NCBI GenBank assembly: GCA_964618075.1
Contig: CAZTZO010000019.1
Span: forward strand, 1-28,746
Direction: 5' to 3'
DNA length: 28,746 nucleotides
Origin: CAYTMY01 sp964618075
GTDB lineage: Bacteria; Bacillota; Clostridia; Eubacteriales; Anaerofustaceae
Each line of letters begins with the position of its first letter. Positions within the stretch are counted from its first letter, which is position 1. Positions 22,566 to 28,746 of the stretch are shown piece by piece. Position numbers and translations under genes: made by a program. The notes under the pieces were generated by a model, which worked only from the letters and a program-made list of their open reading frames with translations, made no database searches and was not told the origin of the DNA.

Positions 22566-23834
22566 ATGAAAAAGAAAAACCAAATAATAAAATTATGCGT
22601 GATAATACTCGTCATGATTTTAGCAGCTGTTCTCTTTATTACGGGATTGCCGCTGAGTAATATCTTTGGAGTTTATGATATACAGCCGGTAAGCAGTTTA
22701 ATAAAATACGGTCTTGATTTCACGGGAGGCGTATATGTGGTTTTGCAGGCAAATGAAACCGATACGCAGATTACTCAGGATACCTTAGAAAAAGCGGTAA
22801 CTATCATACGTTCCCGTATCGACTCTCTCGGAGTAAGCGAGCCCGAGATATCCCAGCAGGGCAGTGATAAAATAAGGATAAGCATACCTGATATCAGCGA
22901 TGAACAGGCGGCCATTGATATGATAGGCAAAACTGCGGAATTGACTTTCGTGGATCCGAGCGGAAATGTTATCCTTACAGGAGCGGACGTTAAATCTTCT
23001 GTATATGAAAATTATACAGACAGCTACGGAGCAAGCTCACCTGCCGTGAAATTAACGTTCTCGGATAACGGAGCGACTCTCTTCAGTGAGGCGACGGCAA
23101 GACTGTTGAATCAGAAAATCTATATAATGCTTGATAACGAGCAGCTCAGCGACCCCACTGTCAATACGCAAATAACCGACGGCGTGGCATATATAACAAA
23201 TATCGGTGATAAGGATACAGCAATGGAGCTTGCAACCTTGATACGCGCAGGCGCTCTTCCTGTAGACTTTACTGTAGTTCAATCTCAAAAGATAGGAGCG
23301 ACCTTGGGTGAGGATGCATTTTCGAAAAGCATTAAGGGCGGTTTGATAGGAATTGCTTTAGTGCTGCTTTTCATGCTTTTGGTATACAAAATACCCGGAT
23401 TGGCGGCAGATATTGCCCTATTAATATATACTTTGATCTTTGTGTATATCATGGCACTCTTGAAGGTTACGTTAACTCTGCCCGGTATAGCGGGCATTGT
23501 GCTTTCGATAGGTATGGCGGTGGACGCCAACATTATTATTTTTGAGAGAATAAAAGAGGAACTTACCTTAGGGAAATCAGCTTTTGCTTCGATAAATTCC
23601 GGCTTTGCAAGTGCTTTTAAAACGGTATTTGATGCAAATATCACAACAATAATTGCCGCTGCAGCGCTTTTCTTCTTTGGCTCAGGAACAATCAGAGGCT
23701 TTGCGTTAACATTAATGATAGGTGTTTGCGTTAGTATGTTTACGGCGGTAGTGGTAACAAAGAACTTAATAAAATCCATTGTCACTATTTTCGGAGGACA
23801 AACGCTTTCCTTTGGAAGAAAGGCGGAGATATAG
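22566..23834 (+). CDS. secD: Protein translocase subunit SecD
   Basis: A 422-residue RND-type membrane protein that uses the proton or sodium gradient to help pull preproteins through SecYEG. It has an N-terminal helix (about 9-30), the GLDFTGG motif (about 49-55), an extracytoplasmic P1 domain to about residue 240, and five more helices. The fourth-helix segment IAGIVLSIGMAVDANIIIFERIKEEL contains the conserved aspartate of the ion pathway. The P1 domain is compact, as in other Firmicutes. secF follows directly with no gap. Confidence 0.96.
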   Translation: MKKKNQIIKLCVIILVMILAAVLFITGLPLSNIFGVYDIQPVSSLIKYGLDFTGGVYVVLQANETDTQITQDTLEKAVTIIRSRIDSLGVSEPEISQQGSDKIRISIPDISDEQAAIDMIGKTAELTFVDPSGNVILTGADVKSSVYENYTDSYGASSPAVKLTFSDNGATLFSEATARLLNQKIYIMLDNEQLSDPTVNTQITDGVAYITNIGDKDTAMELATLIRAGALPVDFTVVQSQKIGATLGEDAFSKSIKGGLIGIALVLLFMLLVYKIPGLAADIALLIYTLIFVYIMALLKVTLTLPGIAGIVLSIGMAVDANIIIFERIKEELTLGKSAFASINSGFASAFKTVFDANITTIIAAAALFFFGSGTIRGFALTLMIGVCVSMFTAVVVTKNLIKSIVTIFGGQTLSFGRKAEI

Positions 23835-24737
23835 ATGAAAAACAAAATATTCGATATAGCGCAGAGATACAAGCTCTTTCTGATAATTCCCGCCGTTTTG
23901 GTATTGATAAGCATATCCGGTATCATCATCAACGGCTTGAATTGGGGCATTGATTTCGTGGGCGGCAGTATTGCTCAATTTGAGCTTAACACGACTTTCT
24001 CTACGGAACAAATTAAGACTATAACAGATAAATACGATCAGAACGCGATCATAACCTCCGCGGGAGATGAAAATACTCAGGTGATTATCAAGTCTACAAT
24101 CAGCTTTGATGAGAATACTAAAAATGCCATGATAGACGACTTCGAAAACAATTTCAATATTACCTCTGAGGAAGTTTTGTCATTTGATTCGGTAAGTCCG
24201 ACAATAGGAAAGGAGCTGCAACTACAGGCGCTGCAAGCCTCTTTGATAACCATTGTTTGCATACTTATTTATATAACGATTCGCTTTGAATTCTTGTCCG
24301 GCATTGCCGCTATAATCGCATTACTGCACGATATTATTATAGTTATAGGCTTTTACGCGATATTTAAGAGGCCGGTAAATTCTTCGTTTATTGCGGCGAT
24401 ATTGACAATTCTGGGTTATTCGATAAACTCTTCAATAGTTGTGTTTGACAGAGTGCGAGACCGTAAAAAAAGACACGGCAGATATGAATTTGATCAGCTT
24501 ATAAACGACAGCCTTGTTTCTTCCTGTAAGCGTACCTTATATTCAACGATAACGACTTTGCTTGCGGTAATTTCGCTTTATATCTTTGGCGTGACCTCTA
24601 TAAAAGAATTTACATTGCCAATGATAATCGGCTTTATCTGTGGAGCATATTCAAGCTTGTTTATCTGTGGCAGCTTCTGGTATGCGGTCAAAAACAACAA
24701 TTATATGAAAAAGCAAGCAAAATTAAAGAACAGCTGA
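23835..24737 (+). CDS. secF: Protein translocase subunit SecF
   Basis: A 300-residue partner of SecD with six predicted membrane helices. The motif GIDFVGGS lies after helix 1, and LTILGYSINSSIVVFDRVRDRKK is the fourth-helix signature. Start and stop abut secD (TAG then ATG), so the pair is co-translated. Together they complete the SecDF unit; YajC, often encoded nearby, is not in this window. Confidence 0.96.
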   Translation: MKNKIFDIAQRYKLFLIIPAVLVLISISGIIINGLNWGIDFVGGSIAQFELNTTFSTEQIKTITDKYDQNAIITSAGDENTQVIIKSTISFDENTKNAMIDDFENNFNITSEEVLSFDSVSPTIGKELQLQALQASLITIVCILIYITIRFEFLSGIAAIIALLHDIIIVIGFYAIFKRPVNSSFIAAILTILGYSINSSIVVFDRVRDRKKRHGRYEFDQLINDSLVSSCKRTLYSTITTLLAVISLYIFGVTSIKEFTLPMIIGFICGAYSSLFICGSFWYAVKNNNYMKKQAKLKNS

Positions 24738-24746
24738 GGTAAATAG

Positions 24747-25376
24747 ATGAAAGTACTGTTGATAAACGGGAGTCCTCATGAGCGTGGATGCACTTACACC
24801 GCGCTTAGCGAGGTTGCGAACGCAATACAAAAGGGCGGTATTGAAACCGAAATATTCCATATAGGAACAAAACCAATACGTGGCTGTGTGGCTTGTAAAA
24901 ATTGCTCAAAGCCGACTACAGGTTTCTGTAACTTCGATGATGACAGCGTAAATACCGCAATAAAAAAGATAGCGGAGTCTAACGGTATCATAGTTGGTTC
25001 GTCTGTGCATTACGCAAGCGCAAGCGCTTCTCTGTGCGCTTTTATGGAAAGAATCTTTTACGGCAATTCAAAAATATTGGAATACAAACCTGCTGCCAGT
25101 GTTGTGAGTGCTCGTCGTTCCGGTACGAGCGCAGCCTTTGACAGAATAAATAAATTTTTTACTATTTCAAATATGCCGATAGTATCGTCACAATATTGGA
25201 ACAGCGTACACGGCAATAATCCCGAAGAGGTAAAGGCTGATTTGGAGGGGCTTCAAATTATGCGCACTCTCGGTAATAATATGGTATGGCTGCTTAAATC
25301 TATTGAAGCAGGCAAAAATGCAGGTTTAACAATTCCTGAAAAGGAAAAACGAATAGTTACAAGCTTTATCAGATAA
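24747..25376 (+). CDS. Flavodoxin-fold NAD(P)H-FMN reductase with iron-sulfur-type cysteine motif
   Basis: A 209-residue protein with a flavodoxin-like fold. The N-terminal phosphate loop INGSPHERGCTYTAL binds FMN, and GIIVGSSVHYASASASL is the second flavin loop. Cysteines C47, C50, C53 and C61 form C-x2-C-x2-C-x7-C, the compact motif of archaeal and clostridial iron-sulfur flavoproteins, so a 4Fe-4S cluster is likely. It would move electrons in anaerobic metabolism or reduce quinones or other small oxidants; the partner is unknown. It starts 9 bases after secF and may be transcribed with it, though no functional link to secretion is evident. Confidence 0.88.
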   Translation: MKVLLINGSPHERGCTYTALSEVANAIQKGGIETEIFHIGTKPIRGCVACKNCSKPTTGFCNFDDDSVNTAIKKIAESNGIIVGSSVHYASASASLCAFMERIFYGNSKILEYKPAASVVSARRSGTSAAFDRINKFFTISNMPIVSSQYWNSVHGNNPEEVKADLEGLQIMRTLGNNMVWLLKSIEAGKNAGLTIPEKEKRIVTSFIR

Positions 25377-25397
25377 ACATTTTTGAAAGAGTTGATT

Positions 25398-26360
25398 ATG
25401 AAAGCAGACGGTTCTTTAAAAAACAACAAAATAGCACGTCATCGAAGCAATAAAGTCGCGCTTTTCGGAAGCAGAAACGGTTGTTCCTTTGAAAATGATA
25501 CAAAGGCAACTTTTCTGTATATGAATGCCAACAAAAAAGAATTTGGTTTATCAAATGTTTATTTTGCGACAAAGGATCGTTTTCTTTATGAACAGCTTAA
25601 CAGGGAAGGGTATGATTCTGTGTTTATCGGAAGCAAGGAATCCCGCAAGGCGCATTTGAAGGCAGGATATATATTTTGCGATACGCTCGTCGGTGACGTT
25701 CAAGCCGAGCTGACAGAGGGTAGTGAAAAGATTTTTTTTGATGTAAAAGAAGCTCTCAAAACAGAAAACGGATACGTTGCGCCATACAGTGAAGGGAATA
25801 AGAAATGTCTTTTCAATAAGTATTCATTGGAAGATGAGCGAATTTCTACCTTCTCTTCAAAAAGGCTTCTGTATATAGAAGGAAAAACTGATTTATTTTT
25901 TACTGACGAAGAACGTGTGCTTATAAATCATATAAATGAAATCAAATCGCGCGGAGTTAAATTAGTAGGTTATTTTCCTTGTCTTTCACATGAGACAAAA
26001 ATTATATCGGAAAATGCGAGAAATGCATTTAAAATTGCTGCTTGTATTAAGAACAATGATGCTATCCTTATAACAAAGCAGTACCTTTTAGCCGCCGGTG
26101 ATAGCTACGATAAAGAATGCTCAAATATTATCAATCTTCCGCCCAAGAGTGACACGATGAATTTTCTTTCAAGGATAGATTTCATGATAACCGATAGAAT
26201 TTCGGTGATAGCGGATTGTTCGGTTTTAAATAAACCTGTTGTTTGTTTTGCGAAAGACCCAGCAATGATGAACGAAGAATTTAAAAGTTCAGATAATAAT
26301 GATATAGAAATATTTATAGATATTTCCTCACTATGCAAGCATTTATACGAGACTCTTTAA
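25398..26360 (+). CDS. Divergent CDP-glycerol glycerophosphotransferase-like protein
   Basis: A 320-residue protein with faint likeness to TagB/TagF enzymes that build teichoic acid. The N-terminal pattern FGSRNGCSFENDTKATFLYM resembles their opening domain, and the C-terminal FLSRIDFMITDRISVIADC followed by NKPVVCF matches their DYSS-type donor-binding segment. The region between is reduced and lacks the usual HG-type catalytic histidine stretch; the DYSS serines read DRIS. It may therefore bind a nucleotide-sugar-like ligand without transferring it, or act on something else. The start was set at the ATG at 25398 with GAAAGAG upstream; a TTG 15 bases earlier in frame is less likely. It is the last gene before a strong terminator. 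Confidence 0.6.
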   Translation: MKADGSLKNNKIARHRSNKVALFGSRNGCSFENDTKATFLYMNANKKEFGLSNVYFATKDRFLYEQLNREGYDSVFIGSKESRKAHLKAGYIFCDTLVGDVQAELTEGSEKIFFDVKEALKTENGYVAPYSEGNKKCLFNKYSLEDERISTFSSKRLLYIEGKTDLFFTDEERVLINHINEIKSRGVKLVGYFPCLSHETKIISENARNAFKIAACIKNNDAILITKQYLLAAGDSYDKECSNIINLPPKSDTMNFLSRIDFMITDRISVIADCSVLNKPVVCFAKDPAMMNEEFKSSDNNDIEIFIDISSLCKHLYETL

Positions 26361-26418
26361 TGAAGGTTATAATTGATTATGCTTAGCTTATAAATAAGAT
26401 AGTTATTATATTCAAACG

Positions 26419-26458
26419 AAAGATAAGAATCGGGTATACTCCCGATTCTTATCTTTTT
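26419..26458. terminator. Strong bidirectional terminator
   Basis: A perfect 16-bp stem AAAGATAAGAATCGGG / CCCGATTCTTATCTTT with loop TATACT. On the plus strand it ends in TTTTT. It lies between convergent genes and separates the plus-strand secDF group from the minus-strand group. The rest of the 129-base gap shows nothing more. Confidence 0.95.
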
Positions 26459-26489
26459 AAAACATATTAATCGTTCTCTATAGGCATTA

Positions 26490-27482
26490 TTACATATTGT
26501 CAATTAACGGTTCTATACTATCGTGTATTAAATCTATTCGGTTGAAAACACGAGGCTTAAAGGTCGCCGTTACAGATACAACAATATTTTTAATTGCATT
26601 TATGTATATGACGTTCCCTCCGTCACCGATTGCGGCATATATTTTATTTTTATCGTCGATTATCCACCATAGATAGCCGTACTGCATATTTGCGAAGCGT
26701 TCGTCGCATTGTACTCTTGGCGTGAATATTTCTTTTATTGATTTTTCCGATAAAATCTTTTGAGCGTTATATTCGCCTTTATTAAGACACATTTGTCCTA
26801 TTTTTGCCATATCGCGAGAGCTTAAGCAAAGTCCCCAGCCCGCTGTATTTGTACCTATAGGGTCGGCTATCCAAACATTATCCTTCGCATTTTTGGACAT
26901 AAGAAACTCAAATTGTGATTCTTTTGATGTGACTGCTGCATTTGTGTGTATGGGAATATTTAGAGGCTCAAATAGAAACTTATTGGCAAAATCTAATACT
27001 TGCATTCCGCTTGCATTTTTTATAATTCCCGATAAGATTTGTATACCGAGCGTTGAGTACTTGAATTCGCCTGTTATACCTGCTCTTCCTCCTAAAATAT
27101 CGAGCGCCGCTTTTGTCCAATCATCGCTTGTACAGACCTTTGTCCATGGTTCCGATTTGTATTTATATGGCGCTGTCATTGTAAGAAGGTGCTTTATAGT
27201 TACATCGTAAATGGTTTTTTCTCCGCGTTTTACGGTGTAATCCGTAAAAAAATCCATAACCTTTTGATTAACGTCCTTTACGTAACCCTTGTCTATTGCA
27301 ATAAACACAAGTAAAGATATTACGCTCTTTGTTACGGACATAATGTTTAATGCATCATTTTCTTTAAAACCGTTTCGATAATTCTCATAAACTATTTTAT
27401 TGTTTTTTATCGCAGTAATCTCGCAGATATTATCATGGCTTAAACTGATTAATTCTTCTAATTGCATTGAATTGTTTAACAT
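26490..27482 (-). CDS. Serine beta-lactamase-fold (class C-like) hydrolase
   Basis: A 330-residue protein of the beta-lactamase/penicillin-binding/esterase superfamily. The nucleophile motif is SVTK (S49, K52) in NIMSVTKSV. The second motif is the tyrosine-containing FKYST (Y142-S143), and GDGGN near residue 290 stands in for the KTG/HxG motif. There is no signal peptide or membrane helix, so it is likely cytoplasmic and more probably an esterase or peptidase than a drug-resistance enzyme. The ribosome site is weak. The ATG lies 16 bases after the small membrane-protein gene, so the two are probably one unit. Confidence 0.88.
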   Translation of the reverse strand: MLNNSMQLEELISLSHDNICEITAIKNNKIVYENYRNGFKENDALNIMSVTKSVISLLVFIAIDKGYVKDVNQKVMDFFTDYTVKRGEKTIYDVTIKHLLTMTAPYKYKSEPWTKVCTSDDWTKAALDILGGRAGITGEFKYSTLGIQILSGIIKNASGMQVLDFANKFLFEPLNIPIHTNAAVTSKESQFEFLMSKNAKDNVWIADPIGTNTAGWGLCLSSRDMAKIGQMCLNKGEYNAQKILSEKSIKEIFTPRVQCDERFANMQYGYLWWIIDDKNKIYAAIGDGGNVIYINAIKNIVVSVTATFKPRVFNRIDLIHDSIEPLIDNM

Positions 27483-27498
27483 TGTATTATACCTAAGC

Positions 27499-27753
27499 TT
27501 ATTTTTTTATATACATTCCGATGACCATGCCTAAAAACATGCCCATGCTTATGCCTGTTGCTATCTCGCATACGCCACTCGTGCCGAGTACGACGCCAAG
27601 ACACATACCTATGCACATACCCTCGTTCATTCTGTTGTCTTTATCTTTTTTGCCATTATTTGTTTCTCTGTTTTTAAAGTGATGTACTGCGATTATTGCG
27701 ATAGATATTCCAATAAATATCCACGGAAGAGCAGCCCTTAAAAATGATGCCAA
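27499..27753 (-). CDS. Small glycine-zipper membrane protein
   Basis: An 84-residue protein of unknown function. A first helix at about residues 8-24 is followed by a charged loop rich in Asn, Lys and Asp (27-42). A long hydrophobic segment then has glycines spaced as in GMCIGMCLGVVLG and GMFLGMVIGM, typical of tightly packed helices. The start is a TTG (27751-27753), chosen because a strong GGAGGGG site sits just upstream. It is 16 bases ahead of the beta-lactamase-fold gene and may help or anchor that protein, which is inference. Confidence 0.8.
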   Translation of the reverse strand: MASFLRAALPWIFIGISIAIIAVHHFKNRETNNGKKDKDNRMNEGMCIGMCLGVVLGTSGVCEIATGISMGMFLGMVIGMYIKK

Positions 27754-27793
27754 TTTCCCCTCCTTTTAATTTGTTCCTTTGTAATAAATAACA

Positions 27794-27868
27794 TTAGAAT
27801 TTTATATTGTCATAATTATATGGTACTGAACTTCCAGATAAAACATCTTCTATTTTATCAAGTATGAT
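27794..27868 (-). other. Orphaned C-terminal codons of the ASCH-like gene
   Basis: After the TGA at 27869-27871 the same frame runs 24 codons to a TAA, encoding IILDKIEDVL then SGSSVPYNYDNIKF. This looks like a family C-terminus rather than random AT-rich sequence. The segment also fills most of the gap before the small membrane-protein gene. Confidence 0.5.
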
Positions 27869-28261
27869 TCAGTCGTCCATATTGTTTTGTTTTTCAAAGG
27901 GAAGGTTAGGCTCGATAGATTGGACTTCATTAAACTCTACAAGACAAATACATTTCTTGTGCCAACGAACGATCTGCTTGTCTGTAAGCGAAAGCTTAGA
28001 TGCATGAGTTTTAAATATTTCGTTTATTTCGTCTTCGTTGAGCTTAACATAATTTTTAACTGATGTTACCATAGCGCTTACAGATATTTTCGCTGAGCCT
28101 TTTTCCATAAAATAAAGCGTTTCTCCTTCAAAAACTCTGCTATGTGGAATTTTCCTGCCTGTAGCGCTTCTGATTATCATAGTTTTATCCCCGGATATTA
28201 TTTTATCAAGCTCTCGCTCGCCTTTTTTGCCTGTGTTATCACAATAAACCAAATGTATCAT
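27869..28261 (-). CDS. ASCH/PUA-like small protein, apparently truncated by TGA
   Basis: A 130-residue protein whose early GDKTMIIR (G24, K26, R31) fits the GxKxxxxR signature of ASCH domains, a PUA-like fold thought to bind RNA or modified nucleotides. It continues with GETLYFMEKGS, strands, and KLSLTDKQIVRWHKKCICLVEF. The start was set at the ATG at 28259-28261, with AGGAAG upstream; the open frame reaches 60 bases further but without a ribosome site there. It ends NNMDD then TGA (27869-27871). Relatives, as I recall, read NMDDW and continue, and the frame stays open for 24 more codons with plausible protein sequence. So the C-terminus was probably lost by a TGG to TGA change, or by a sequencing error. 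Confidence 0.75.
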   Translation of the reverse strand: MIHLVYCDNTGKKGERELDKIISGDKTMIIRSATGRKIPHSRVFEGETLYFMEKGSAKISVSAMVTSVKNYVKLNEDEINEIFKTHASKLSLTDKQIVRWHKKCICLVEFNEVQSIEPNLPFEKQNNMDD

Positions 28262-28281
28262 AATACTTCCTATTGTTAATT

Positions 28282-28716
28282 TTATATTTTTTTGATTGGG
28301 TGACGTATGACTGTCTTCCATTTTGCTATTTCTGTTTTTCTCGCGTCAGATAAATATATTTCGTGGTGCATTCGTTTGTTTGTTATATCGTTTGTGTAAC
28401 CGTTTTGCTCGATATATGTATCCATTAGCTTAACGCTGGCAGGCTCATCGTCATATGCTCCGATATGCATAATTTGTACGCAAAGTCCTTCGTCAAGACT
28501 TATCATTTCTGCTTTTGAGCAGTCAATCTTTTTCTTTTTTTCTGCCTCGCTTACCGCCCAGTCAAAATCATCTTTTGTTATGAACTCGGGTAAACGTATT
28601 ACAGATATCCAGCAAAATGACGACTTATCCGAATAGTCGAAGCCATCTATTCCGTCCTGCCACCAAAAGCCCTCAAGAGGCGGAACTACATTGATGGTAG
28701 TATATAAATAGTACAA
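28282..28716 (-). CDS. GyrI-like small-molecule-binding protein, N-terminus missing
   Basis: A 144-residue open frame matching the C-terminal two thirds of GyrI-like domain proteins (SOUL/AraC-effector-binding fold): VVPPLEGFWWQDGIDGFDYSDKSS, EGLCVQIMHIGAYDDEP and HHEIYLSDARKTE. Full proteins in this group are about 200 residues, so roughly 60-70 are lacking. The only available start is a TTG at 28714-28716 without a clear ribosome site, and in-frame TAG at 28735-28737 blocks extension. No other frame in the last 30 bases resembles the missing part. It is either a broken gene or a boundary artefact. It lies 20 bases before the ASCH-like gene. Confidence 0.7.
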   Translation of the reverse strand: MYYLYTTINVVPPLEGFWWQDGIDGFDYSDKSSFCWISVIRLPEFITKDDFDWAVSEAEKKKKIDCSKAEMISLDEGLCVQIMHIGAYDDEPASVKLMDTYIEQNGYTNDITNKRMHHEIYLSDARKTEIAKWKTVIRHPIKKI

Positions 28717-28746
28717 GTTAAAAGTGGAAAATTTCTAGAAGATAGT

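Noticed and set aside
23285..23950. A long open frame of 221 codons antisense to secD
   Set aside because: It lies within secD and the start of secF, which are certain, has no ribosome site of note, and its repetitive Ile/Ala/Lys makeup is a shadow of membrane-helix codons.
27869..27871. Genome-wide reassignment of TGA to Trp, or selenocysteine insertion
   Set aside because: Other genes in the window have normal lengths with TGA stops and TGG for Trp, and no SECIS-like hairpin or selenoprotein context was seen.
28262..28321. Longer N-terminus for the ASCH-like protein
   Set aside because: The ATG at 28259-28261 has an AGGAAG site and matches the family start MIHL; the extension runs into the end of the GyrI-like gene.
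1..28746. CRISPR arrays, insertion sequences, prophage, toxin-antitoxin pairs
   Set aside because: No direct-repeat arrays, transposase or integrase frames, or terminal repeats were found; the tRNA-Gly has no adjacent integrase or duplicated 3' end inside the window.

Overview
The window looks like chromosomal DNA from a low-GC Gram-positive bacterium, most likely an anaerobic Clostridia-type Firmicute. The signs are AT-rich intergenic DNA, sigma-A-type promoters, strong Shine-Dalgarno sites, a T-box leader, the order tig-clpP-clpX, an RbgA/YlqF GTPase, and indirect (amidotransferase) aminoacylation genes. No phage, insertion sequence or CRISPR array was seen. Nearly everything is housekeeping, but two normally separate gene pairs are fused.

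Region 1 (1-2700, minus strand): tRNA-Gly(UCC) with its own promoter, preceded on the same strand by a metal-resistance operon made of a CadC-type ArsR repressor, a stand-alone HMA metal-binding domain and a Zn/Cd-type P1B ATPase. Two inverted repeats sit at the operon promoter.

Region 2 (2714-9007, minus strand): one transcription unit for tRNA-dependent amidation. A consensus promoter leads into a T-box riboswitch whose specifier reads best as AAC (Asn). Downstream come an aspartyl-tRNA synthetase fused in frame to GatC, then gatA, gatB, an E2-acyltransferase-like protein lacking the catalytic HxxxDG motif, and a terminator. The fusion would tie the synthetase that charges Asp onto tRNA to the amidotransferase that converts it to Asn, giving a covalent version of the known Asn-transamidosome. 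Control by uncharged tRNA-Asn fits that purpose. This is the most interesting part of the window.

Region 3 (9087-13192, plus strand): a YfcC-family transporter, a membrane-anchored M20 peptidase and a DUF2804 protein, ending at a bidirectional terminator shared with convergent recX (minus strand).

Region 4 (14066-19067, plus strand): rbgA, an RNase HII-YraN fusion, an ABC-F ATPase with a degenerate second nucleotide site, an amidohydrolase and a membrane-anchored unknown. The genes abut or overlap and are probably one operon.

Region 5 (19112-26458, plus strand): tig, clpP, clpX; then, after a terminator and a near-consensus promoter, secD, secF, an iron-sulfur-flavoprotein-like reductase and a divergent CDP-glycerol glycerophosphotransferase-like protein, closed by a strong terminator.

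Region 6 (26490-28746, minus strand): a serine beta-lactamase-fold protein, a glycine-rich small membrane protein, an ASCH-like protein apparently cut short by an in-frame TGA, and a GyrI-like protein lacking its N-terminus near the window edge.
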